From positions 1 through 8,603 of the forward strand of contig JAJFJX010000016.1 in assembly GCA_021773655.1 (NCBI GenBank): a stretch of DNA of 8,603 bases. The letters run 5' to 3'. The notes below the pieces were generated by a model. It saw only the letters and a list, made by a program, of their open reading frames with translations. It had not been told where the DNA came from and did not search any database. Origin of the DNA: Panacagrimonas sp. Its GTDB lineage: Bacteria; Pseudomonadota; Gammaproteobacteria; Nevskiales; Nevskiaceae. Of the stretch, positions 1-6,113 are shown piece by piece (position 1 is the stretch's first letter; the number at the start of each line of letters is the position of its first letter). The position numbers were made by a program, and so were the translations under genes.

Positions 1-1553
1 AGCTCCTTGCCGGTCAGGGCGTCATAGGCGGAAAGATCGCCGGTGACGCCGCCCTGGAACACCAGATCGCCGGCGGTGGCCATGGTGCCGGCATTCCAGA
101 ACTCGGGCTGCGGGACCTCCCAGACCTTCTGCTGCTTGATCGGATCCCAGGCCAGCAGTGAACTGGAACCGATGTCCTTGGGAATGTCGTTGCCCAGGCC
201 CATGTCGACCGCGGTATCCACGGCAAAATACGGAGAGCGCCAGTCGACCATCTTGACGCCCTGGTCGTTGAACAACGCAGGCAGGTCCATCTTGGGGATG
301 TAGACCAGACCGGTTCGCGGGCTGTAGGACATGGCGTGCCAGTTGTGGGCGCCGAAGGGGCTTGGCCAGACCAGCGCCTCGCCGTCTTCGTAGCGCGCGC
401 CCTCGACCTCGATCGGGCGGCCGGTCTTCATGTCGATGCCGGTCGCCCAGTTGACCTTGGCAAACATCTCGGCCGACAGCAGTTTGCCGTTGGCGCGGTC
501 GAGCACGTAAAAGAAGCCGTTCTTGGGTGCGTGCAGCAGGGCCTTGGTCTTCTTGCCCTCGATCTCCAGGTCCGCGAGCAGGAGGTCCATGCTCGAGTTG
601 TAATCCCAGGTTTCTCCGGGAACAGTCTGGTAGTGCCATTTGTACTTGCCGGTGTCTGCATCCAGCGCCACGATCGAGCACAGGAAAAGATTGTCGCCGC
701 CGCCCGGGCTGCGCACCTTGCGATTCCAGGGCGAGCCATTGCCGGTGCCGATCAGCACCTGGTTGTAGTCCGGGTCGTAGGTCAGGCCGTTCCACACGTT
801 GCCGCCGCCACCGAACTTCCACCATTGGCCGGTCCAGGTCTTGGCGGCCATCTCCTGTGCCTCGTCTTCGAAGCCGTCGGCCGGATTGCCCGGCACCACG
901 TAGAACGTCCACGCCAGCTTGCCGGTGGTGACGTGATAGGCGCTCACATAGCCACGAGCTGCACCGAATTCGGTGCCGCCATTGCCGACCAGAACCAGGC
1001 CACGGAACACCTTGGGGTGCCCGGAGATATACAGCGGCTTGCTGGGGTCGGTGGTCTGCGTGCTCCAGTTGAGCTTGCCGGTTCTGGCGTCCAGCGCCAG
1101 CAGGCGGCCGTCGATGGTGGCAACGAACACCTGCCCTTTCCAGAATGCCAGTCCACGACTGGAATCCCACATGATGCGCAGGCGATCACCGGAGTGCTCG
1201 ATCGACTTCGGGTCGTATTCCCACAGCAGCTTGCCGGTCCTGGCGTCCACCGCGCGGGTCACGCTCCAGCTGCCGGTGAAGTACATGATGCCGTCGACCA
1301 CGATCGGAGTGCCCAGCAGCGAGTGGTCCTTGGGCAGCGCCATCGACCATTCCAGTCCCAGGCGGTCCACGGTCTTCGTGTTGATCTGCTTGAGCGGGCT
1401 GTAGCGCTGTTCGTAGAAGTTGCGTCCGTAGGCGAGCCAGTTTGCGCCCTGCTTCTGATCGCTCAGGGCCTTGGCGTCAACCACGGTGCCGGCGTTGAGA
1501 TGGGACATGACCGGTACCGCTGCCAGCGCGAGAATGCAGGCCAAACGCTTCAT
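1..1553 (-). CDS. PQQ-dependent alcohol dehydrogenase (quinoprotein, methanol/ethanol family), C-terminus beyond window
   Basis: This periplasmic enzyme should oxidise an alcohol using pyrroloquinoline quinone and a metal ion and pass electrons to a cytochrome c. About 517 codons are present and the 3' end lies off the left edge. Residues 1-21 look like a signal peptide (MKR, hydrophobic core, cleavage near LNA-G). The mature part shows repeated beta-propeller tryptophan-docking motifs: AVDARTGKLLW near 101, ALDARTGKLNW near 153, AYHVTTGKLAW near 205 and ALDADTGKYKW near 295. Predicted metal ligands are E195 (GGTEFG) and N272 (GTGNGSPW), and the catalytic Asp is D317 in WDYN. APKNGFFYVLDR and GAHNWHAMSYSP are also family-typical. 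The segments around 286-340 resemble quinohaemoprotein (type II) enzymes as I remember them, so a C-terminal haem c domain may follow outside the window; this cannot be seen. The vicinal Cys-Cys pair usual in the family is absent (I127-M128 at that place). The substrate is unknown. The start at 1553 has a strong ribosome binding site. Confidence 0.93.
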   Translation of the reverse strand, partial: MKRLACILALAAVPVMSHLNAGTVVDAKALSDQKQGANWLAYGRNFYEQRYSPLKQINTKTVDRLGLEWSMALPKDHSLLGTPIVVDGIMYFTGSWSVTRAVDARTGKLLWEYDPKSIEHSGDRLRIMWDSSRGLAFWKGQVFVATIDGRLLALDARTGKLNWSTQTTDPSKPLYISGHPKVFRGLVLVGNGGTEFGAARGYVSAYHVTTGKLAWTFYVVPGNPADGFEDEAQEMAAKTWTGQWWKFGGGGNVWNGLTYDPDYNQVLIGTGNGSPWNRKVRSPGGGDNLFLCSIVALDADTGKYKWHYQTVPGETWDYNSSMDLLLADLEIEGKKTKALLHAPKNGFFYVLDRANGKLLSAEMFAKVNWATGIDMKTGRPIEVEGARYEDGEALVWPSPFGAHNWHAMSYSPRTGLVYIPKMDLPALFNDQGVKMVDWRSPYFAVDTAVDMGLGNDIPKDIGSSSLLAWDPIKQQKVWEVPQPEFWNAGTMATAGDLVFQGGVTGDLSAYDALTGKE

Positions 1554-1555
1554 GA

Positions 1556-1562
1556 CTCCTCC
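1556..1562 (-). promoter_or_regulatory. Shine-Dalgarno site of the PQQ dehydrogenase gene
   Basis: On the minus strand GGAGGAG lies 2 to 8 nt before the ATG at 1553. It is the strongest ribosome binding site in the window and, with the signal peptide that follows directly, fixes this start. Confidence 0.7.
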
Positions 1563-1746
1563 GAAGTGGGACGGTCCGCGTGCGGCCGTCATCCATTATT
1601 TGTTTCGAGTCCGTCGACGTTGCAGTCTGGCCGCAGCAGCGTCAACTGGGGGTGACCACGCAGCGCGACGCCCATCTCTGGCCGCGGCGGATGCACGCAT
1701 CGGGCGACTGCCCCATTGCAGGTGGCGGACGATCATCAGCAGCCTG

Positions 1747-1774
1747 TCGAGAAAGGCGCCAAATGCACGATAAT
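1747..1774 (+). promoter_or_regulatory. Candidate sigma-70 promoter for dxs
   Basis: GATAAT at 1769-1774 matches the -10 consensus at five of six positions. TCGAGA at 1747-1752 matches the -35 consensus at four of six, with a 16-bp spacer. Transcription would begin near 1781, leaving a leader of about 45 nt before the dxs ATG. This was found by eye only. Confidence 0.35.
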
Positions 1775-1824
1775 CCCCCTTCGCCTGCATCCCGGTCAGG
1801 TCCCCCGCCCCCAACCCTGAGCGC

Positions 1825-3714
1825 ATGATCGAAATTCCCGGCTATTCACTGCTTGGCCGCATCCACCAGCCAGACGATCTGCGCAGGATGCCGGCCGAGG
1901 AACTGCCCCATCTGGCGGTCGAGGTCCGACGCTTCCTGATCGAGACCCTGGGCCGGATCGGCGGTCACTTCGCCGCCAACCTGGGCACGGTGGAGCTGAG
2001 CCTGGCCCTGCACCGCTGCTTCGACACCCCGCATGACCGCCTGGTCTGGGACGTCGGCCACCAGGCCTATCCGCACAAGATTCTCACCGGCCGCCGTGCC
2101 CGGCTCGAGACCATCCGGCGCCTGGGTGGCCTGCACCCGTTCTGCTCGCGCGAGGAGTCCGACTACGACTGCTTCGGCGTGGGCCATTCGAGCACCTCGA
2201 TTTCCGCGGCCGCCGGCATGTCCATCGCAGCGCGCATCAAGAACGAAAAGCGGCGCAGCGTGGCCATCATCGGCGACGGCGGCATGACCGCGGGCATGGC
2301 ATTCGAGGCGCTCAATCACGCCGGCCACCGGAAGCTCGACATGCTGGTGGTCTACAACGACAACGACATGTCCATCAGCGAGAACGTCGGCGCTCTACGC
2401 GACCGTTCGGCGCGACTGCTGCACCGCCTTGGCCTGACCGCGCCGCACCTGCTGCGCATGCCGCAGGATGCCGATGCCGAAGACAACCCCTCGCACATCG
2501 AGGAGCCTGCCGCCCTGTTCCGCACCCTGGGTTGCCGCTACCACGGACCGGTGGACGGCCACGACCTGAATGCGCTCACCAGCGCACTGGATGCGGTCAA
2601 GGACCTGCCGGGAGTGACACTGCTGCACGTGATCACCGTCAAGGGCAAGGGCTTCGAGGCGGCCGAGGCCGACCCGATCAAGTATCACGGGGTGACCCAG
2701 TTCGACCCGGTCACCGGCCAGTTCCCCGCGCGCAAGCCCGGCCCGCGTCCCAGCTATACCCAGGTCTTCGGTCAATGGCTGTGCGAGGCGGCCGCACAGG
2801 ATCCGCGCGTGGTCGCGGTCACCCCGGCGATGCGCGAGGGCTCCGGCCTGGTGGAGTTCTCGCGGCGATTCCCGGAGCGTTATCACGATGTGGGCATTGC
2901 CGAGCAGCACGCGGTCACCCTGTGTGCCGGCCTGGCCTGTGAAGGCCTGCGCCCGGTCTGCGCAATCTACTCGACGTTCCTGCAGCGCGCCTACGATCAG
3001 CTGATCCATGACGTGGCGCTGCAGAACCTGCCGGTGCTGTTCGCGATCGACCGCGGCGGCCTGGTCGGCGCTGACGGGGCCACCCACCACGGCGCCTTCG
3101 ATCTGAGCTACCTGCGCTGCATTCCAAACCTGGTGGTCATGGCGCCAAGCGACGAAAACGAATGCCGTCGCATGCTGGCAACGGGCCTGGCGATCGACCA
3201 GCCCAGTGCGGTGCGCTACCCGCGCGGCAACGGTCTGGGCCTGCCCCTGGAGCAGAACCTGCATGAGCTGCCGCTGGGCAAGGGCCGCATCGTGCGCGAG
3301 GCCCATGGTCGTCGCCAGCCCCGGGTTACGTTCCTGGCTTTCGGGGCGTTGGTGCAGGTGGCACTGGATGCGGCTGAGATTCTCGACGCCGTGGTGGCAG
3401 ACATGCGATTCGTCAAACCACTGGACCACGAGCTGATCCTGGAGCAGGCCAACGCCAGTGACCTGATCGTGACGCTGGAGGACAACGTCCGCCTGGGCGG
3501 TGCCGGCAGTGGCGTCAACGAGGTCCTGGTGGCACAACACCACACCGTGCCGGTGCTCAACCTGGGCCTGCCCGATGCGTTCGTCACCCACGGCACCCGC
3601 GAGGAACTGCTGGAGCTAGTCGGGCTGGATACCCAGGGCGTGCTGCGTGCCGTGCGCAAGCGCCTTCGCAGCAAGGACCTGGACCAGCAACGATCCGCGA
3701 GCCGCCTGGGTTGA
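1825..3714 (+). CDS. dxs: 1-deoxy-D-xylulose-5-phosphate synthase
   Basis: Cytoplasmic thiamine-diphosphate enzyme joining pyruvate and glyceraldehyde 3-phosphate to 1-deoxy-D-xylulose 5-phosphate, the first step of the MEP isoprenoid pathway and a precursor of thiamine and PLP. It has 629 residues against about 620 in E. coli. Visible landmarks: H48 in GGHFAANLG, the TPP/Mg motif GDGG at 150-153 with D151 and N180 (E. coli D152, N181), H288 (E. coli H299), the catalytic E360 in IAEQHAVT (E. coli E370), and substrate-contact residues Y382, R388, D417, H421 and R467. All expected active-site residues are present. The variable linker after GAL (189-191) is about ten residues shorter than in E. 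coli and lacks the usual conserved segment before LFEELG. A C-terminal tail from about 610 is basic and nonconserved. The gene stands alone: ispA and xseB, its usual neighbours, are absent. The ATG at 1825 aligns with E. coli Dxs, although the ribosome binding site is weak. Confidence 0.97.
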   Translation: MIEIPGYSLLGRIHQPDDLRRMPAEELPHLAVEVRRFLIETLGRIGGHFAANLGTVELSLALHRCFDTPHDRLVWDVGHQAYPHKILTGRRARLETIRRLGGLHPFCSREESDYDCFGVGHSSTSISAAAGMSIAARIKNEKRRSVAIIGDGGMTAGMAFEALNHAGHRKLDMLVVYNDNDMSISENVGALRDRSARLLHRLGLTAPHLLRMPQDADAEDNPSHIEEPAALFRTLGCRYHGPVDGHDLNALTSALDAVKDLPGVTLLHVITVKGKGFEAAEADPIKYHGVTQFDPVTGQFPARKPGPRPSYTQVFGQWLCEAAAQDPRVVAVTPAMREGSGLVEFSRRFPERYHDVGIAEQHAVTLCAGLACEGLRPVCAIYSTFLQRAYDQLIHDVALQNLPVLFAIDRGGLVGADGATHHGAFDLSYLRCIPNLVVMAPSDENECRRMLATGLAIDQPSAVRYPRGNGLGLPLEQNLHELPLGKGRIVREAHGRRQPRVTFLAFGALVQVALDAAEILDAVVADMRFVKPLDHELILEQANASDLIVTLEDNVRLGGAGSGVNEVLVAQHHTVPVLNLGLPDAFVTHGTREELLELVGLDTQGVLRAVRKRLRSKDLDQQRSASRLG

Positions 3715-3734
3715 GTGCCGCCCGGACCCGGCGC
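3715..3734 (+). terminator. Weak hairpin between convergent dxs and pilU2
   Basis: GTGCCG (3715-3720) can pair with CGGCGC (3729-3734) around an 8-nt loop, with one G-U pair in a plus-strand transcript. It fills nearly all of the 22-bp gap between the two stop codons. No T-run follows on either strand, so it is at best a poor intrinsic terminator, and Rho-dependent termination is equally possible. Confidence 0.25.
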
Positions 3735-3736
3735 GG

Positions 3737-4798
3737 TCAGCCGCCGAAGTTGATCTTGGCTTCCAGGTTGGTGCGGGAGTCGGCGCTGGCTAGCGCTTCT
3801 TCGAGGTCGATGACGCCGCGCTTGTAGAGCCCGTGCAGTGCCTGGTCGAAAGTCTGCATGCCCTTGTCGGACGACGACTCCATGGTGTTCTTGATCTCGT
3901 CGATCCGCCGCGACAGGATCAGTTCCTGGATATAGGGCGTGTTGAGCATCACTTCGACTGCGGCGCAGCGCTTGCCGTCCTTGCGCCGTACCAGGCGCTG
4001 GCTGACGACGGCACGCAAGGTCAGCGACAGGTCCATGTAGAGCTGGTCCCGGCTGTCCTGCGGGTACAGGTTGATTACCCGCTGCAGGGCCTGAGAGGCG
4101 TTGTTGGCATGCAGGGTGGTCAGCGCCAGATGCCCGGTGTTGGCAAGCTGGATGCAGGCGTCCATCGTCTCGCGCTTGCGCACCTCGCCAATCAGGATCA
4201 CGTCCGGTGCCTCGCGCAGAGAGGACACCAGTGCCCGTTCGTAGCTCTGGGTGTCCTGCCCGACCTCGCGCTGGTTGACGATGGAACGACGGTTGGGATG
4301 GATGAATTCGATCGGGTCCTCGATCGTCAGGATATGACCGGACTGGTTCTCGTTGCGGTGGTGGATCATCGCCGCCAGGCTTGTGCTCTTGCCGCTGCCG
4401 GTGGCGCCCACCATCAGGATCATGCCGCGCCGGAGCATCACCAGATCCTTGAGCGTCTCGGGCAACCCCAGCGATTCCACCGTCGGAATGTCCGACCGCA
4501 CGTAGCGCATGACCATCGCAACTGCGCCGCGCTGGCGGAACACGTTGACGCGAAAGCGTCCGAGCCCGCCCGCCTGCGACGCCAGGTCGATCTCGTTGTG
4601 TTGCGCGAAAGCCTCCTGCTGCTCCGGCGTGAGGATGGAGTTGGCCAGTTCCTGCACGAACTCCGAGGTCATCAGTGTCTTGCCGATGGCCAGCATCTCG
4701 CCTTCGATGCGCAGCATGGCTGGTGCATTGGCGGTGAAGTAGAGATCGGAGGCGTTCTTCTCCACGCACAGGCGCAGGTACGGCAGGATCTTGAGCAT
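3737..4798 (-). CDS. PilT/PilU-family type IV pilus retraction ATPase, third paralogue (PilU-like)
   Basis: A 353-residue cytoplasmic hexameric AAA+-like secretion ATPase of the PilT/PilU branch, expected at the inner-membrane base of the type IV pilus. The N-terminal PAS-like domain (about 1-115) contains the family signature SDLYFTANAPAMLRIEGEM. The ATPase core has Walker A GATGSGKS (131-138, K137), Asp box TIEDPIEF (158-165), Walker B ILIGEVR with E205, and His box TLHAN with H229. It is therefore probably catalytically competent. It resembles PilU more than PilT: GATGSGKSTS instead of GPTGSGKSTT, and no AIRNLIREN retraction motif (the place reads YIQELILSRR). AETGH, seen in its two neighbours, is ANTGH here. 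The start at 4798 is preferred over the longer in-frame ATG at 4873 because it matches where family members begin, has a GAGG site, and avoids overlap with pilU; the extra 25 residues are low-complexity. Its role, an auxiliary or condition-specific motor, is inferred from context. Confidence 0.88.
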   Translation of the reverse strand: MLKILPYLRLCVEKNASDLYFTANAPAMLRIEGEMLAIGKTLMTSEFVQELANSILTPEQQEAFAQHNEIDLASQAGGLGRFRVNVFRQRGAVAMVMRYVRSDIPTVESLGLPETLKDLVMLRRGMILMVGATGSGKSTSLAAMIHHRNENQSGHILTIEDPIEFIHPNRRSIVNQREVGQDTQSYERALVSSLREAPDVILIGEVRKRETMDACIQLANTGHLALTTLHANNASQALQRVINLYPQDSRDQLYMDLSLTLRAVVSQRLVRRKDGKRCAAVEVMLNTPYIQELILSRRIDEIKNTMESSSDKGMQTFDQALHGLYKRGVIDLEEALASADSRTNLEAKINFGG

Positions 4799-4800
4799 GG

Positions 4801-4804
4801 CCTC
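4801..4804 (-). promoter_or_regulatory. Ribosome binding site of pilU2, overlapping the pilU stop codon
   Basis: The minus strand reads TGAGGCCATG from 4805 to 4796. The pilU stop TGA shares bases with the GAGG Shine-Dalgarno element, which lies 2 nt before the pilU2 ATG. This suggests translational coupling and supports the start at 4798. Confidence 0.55.
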
Positions 4805-5972
4805 AGCGCCGGATGATCTGGCCGGCGTCGTCGTCGGCCTGCATCTGCATGCTCTTGACGACTTCGTCTTCAAGCAGGTTCTGCGCCGATCGCTTTGATT
4901 CGAGCTTGATGCGCAGGCGCACCTCGTTCTGCGAATCGGCGTTGCGCAGGGCGTCCTCGAAACTGATGATGCGGTGTTCGTAAAGGTCGAACAGGAACTG
5001 GTCGAAGGTGATCATGCCCTGCTCGGTGGAGCGCGCCATGACGTCCTTGAGCTCGGCCACCTCGCCCTTGAAGATCATGTCCGACACCAGCGGCGAGTTG
5101 AGCAGGATCTCCATTGCGGCCACGCGGCCGCCGCCCTCGCGCCGGATCAGGCGCTGGCTGACGATGGCCCTGAGGTTCAGTCCCAGATCCATCAGCAACT
5201 GTTCGCGCTTCTCCTCGGGAAAGAAATTGATGATGCGGTCCAGCGCGGTGTTGGAGCTGTTCGCGTGCAGTGTGGTCAGCACCAGATGTCCGGTCTCGGC
5301 GAAGTGGATGGCGTATTCCATGGTCTCGCGCGTGCGCACCTCACCGATCTGGATCACGTCCGGCGCCTGACGCAGGGTGTTCTTCAGCGCGTTGTCCCAG
5401 TTGTGGGTGTCCAGGCCGACCTCACGCTGCGTGATCATGCAGCCGCCGTGCGCGTGCACGTACTCGATGGGGTCCTCGATGGTGATGATGTGGCCCTTGG
5501 TGTTGGCGTTGCGATAACCCAGCATGGCCGCCAGCGAGGTGGACTTGCCGGAGCCGGTAGCGCCCACCATCAGCACCAGTCCACGCTTGGACAGGGCGAT
5601 CTGCTTGAGCTGTTCGGGCAGGCCGAGCTCTTCGAAGGTCGGGATACTGGTGTTGATGGTGCGCAGCACCGCGCCCACGCAACCCTGCTGGACGAACGCC
5701 GAGACGCGAAAGCGACCGATGCCCGGTGGGCTGATCGCGAACTGGCATTCGTTGGTGGCCTCGAACTCCTTGACCTGGCGATCGGCCATCAGGCTGCGAA
5801 CGATCAGCGCCGCATTTTCCGCCGACACCGGTTTGTCCATCACCGGTGTCAGGTGACCGTCGACCTTGATCGCCGGAGGAAACCCGGCGGTGATGAACAG
5901 GTCGGAACCGTTCTTCTGCTTGAGCAGGGTCAGGAGCTGCTGGATCAGTCGTATGGCTTGTTCGCGTTCCAT
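4803..5972 (-). CDS. pilU: Type IV pilus retraction ATPase PilU
   Basis: Accessory retraction motor that in Pseudomonas and Vibrio works together with PilT and helps retract pili under load. It has 389 residues, close to P. aeruginosa PilU, which it matches closely through most of its length. The N-terminal domain carries KNGSDLFITAGFPPAIKVDG (20-39) and GIGRFRVSAF. The core shows Walker A GATGSGKS (137-144, K143), Asp box TIEDPIEYVH (164-173), TQREVGLDT, Walker B with E211 in IGEVR, and AETGHLVLTTLHAN with H236. STEQGMITFDQ and FEDALRNADS follow the PilU pattern. Residues 360-389 form a charged tail (about four Asp/Glu clusters, ending IIRR) beyond the compact core. A TAG lies in frame two codons before the ATG, so the start cannot be further upstream; the AGGA just before it is unusually close. 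It is the second gene of the operon, 141 bp after pilT and 4 nt before pilU2. Confidence 0.95.
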   Translation of the reverse strand: MEREQAIRLIQQLLTLLKQKNGSDLFITAGFPPAIKVDGHLTPVMDKPVSAENAALIVRSLMADRQVKEFEATNECQFAISPPGIGRFRVSAFVQQGCVGAVLRTINTSIPTFEELGLPEQLKQIALSKRGLVLMVGATGSGKSTSLAAMLGYRNANTKGHIITIEDPIEYVHAHGGCMITQREVGLDTHNWDNALKNTLRQAPDVIQIGEVRTRETMEYAIHFAETGHLVLTTLHANSSNTALDRIINFFPEEKREQLLMDLGLNLRAIVSQRLIRREGGGRVAAMEILLNSPLVSDMIFKGEVAELKDVMARSTEQGMITFDQFLFDLYEHRIISFEDALRNADSQNEVRLRIKLESKRSAQNLLEDEVVKSMQMQADDDAGQIIRR

Positions 5973-5982
5973 TTCCTATCGG

Positions 5983-6111
5983 GAGGCGTAAGGCGTGAGG
6001 CCTGAGACGCAGAAGCGTTCACGGACTCGACTCTTCGTCTCTCCCCCCTGTGCTCGTTGGATGAATCGTCCCGGATTGCCGGGTCTGTTTCGCCTCACGC
6101 CTCACGCCTCA
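5983..6111. repeat. Heptamer-based inverted repeat element between pilT and pilU
   Basis: The left arm GAGGCGTAAGGCGTGAGGC (5983-6001) is the inverted complement of 6092-6110 at 18 of 19 positions. The right arm is three perfect tandem heptamers CGCCTCA (6091-6111). The left side is four degenerate heptamers (GAGGCGT, AAGGCGT, GAGGCCT, GAGACGC, 5983-6010). The single mismatch (5990/6103) becomes a G-U pair in the minus-strand transcript. Two smaller hairpins nest inside: GAGACG 6004-6009 with CGTCTC 6036-6041, and CCCGG 6070-6074 with CCGGG 6079-6083. The element starts 3 nt after the pilT stop and ends 10 nt before the pilU start, so it fills the spacer. No clear target-site duplication and no open frame were seen. 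It may be an mRNA structure, an attenuator, or a miniature dispersed repeat. Confidence 0.8.
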
Positions 6112-6113
6112 AG

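Larger units (their letters stand above)
1554..1824. promoter_or_regulatory. Divergent intergenic region between the PQQ dehydrogenase gene and dxs
   Basis: These 271 bp must hold promoters for two divergent genes. Toward dxs there is a candidate promoter at 1747-1774. Toward the dehydrogenase gene, a small AT-rich island reads AATAAT on the minus strand (1600 to 1595), a possible -10 element about 40 nt before the start codon, but no convincing -35 precedes it. A 9-bp direct repeat TCTGGCCGC occurs at 1626-1634 and 1677-1685, 51 bp apart; it could be chance in this base composition. Short open frames crossing the region have no family resemblance and no good ribosome binding site. No riboswitch or RNA gene was recognised. 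Confidence 0.5.

Noticed and set aside
22..1170. Long minus-strand open frame within the PQQ dehydrogenase gene
   Set aside because: It is a frame-shifted shadow of the real gene; the translation is an Arg/Gly-rich string with no recognisable domain.
336..1655. 439-codon plus-strand open frame across the PQQ dehydrogenase gene
   Set aside because: It is antisense to a gene with clear catalytic motifs, its translation resembles no family, and long antisense frames are expected from GC-rich codon bias.
1626..1685. 9-bp direct repeat TCTGGCCGC twice, 51 bp apart, as an operator pair
   Set aside because: The copies are GC-rich and short, their spacing is not a near-integral number of turns that would strengthen the case, and chance occurrence is plausible; noted only within the intergenic entry.
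1580..1828. Small open frames on both strands in the divergent intergenic region
   Set aside because: No ribosome binding site, no family resemblance, biased composition, and they overlap each other and the candidate promoters.
1811..1830. CTGAG motif just before dxs as a TPP riboswitch remnant
   Set aside because: The other conserved blocks of the thi-box are absent and the motif sits directly on the start codon.
2395..3591. 398-codon minus-strand open frame opposite dxs
   Set aside because: Antisense shadow; dxs on the other strand is complete with all active-site residues.
3216..4769. 517-codon minus-strand open frame spanning the dxs end and pilU2
   Set aside because: It crosses two convergent real genes in a shadow frame; its partial resemblance to ATPase segments comes only from reading pilU2 in the wrong frame.
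4799..4873. 25-residue upstream extension of the third ATPase
   Set aside because: It would overlap the end of pilU, is rich in Arg/Ser/Thr unlike the family, and the start at 4798 has a better ribosome binding site and the usual N-terminus.
5824..5850. Perfect 9-bp inverted repeat GACACCGGT / ACCGGTGTC inside pilU
   Set aside because: It lies in conserved coding sequence, and a repeat of this length with a short loop is expected about once by chance in a window this size.
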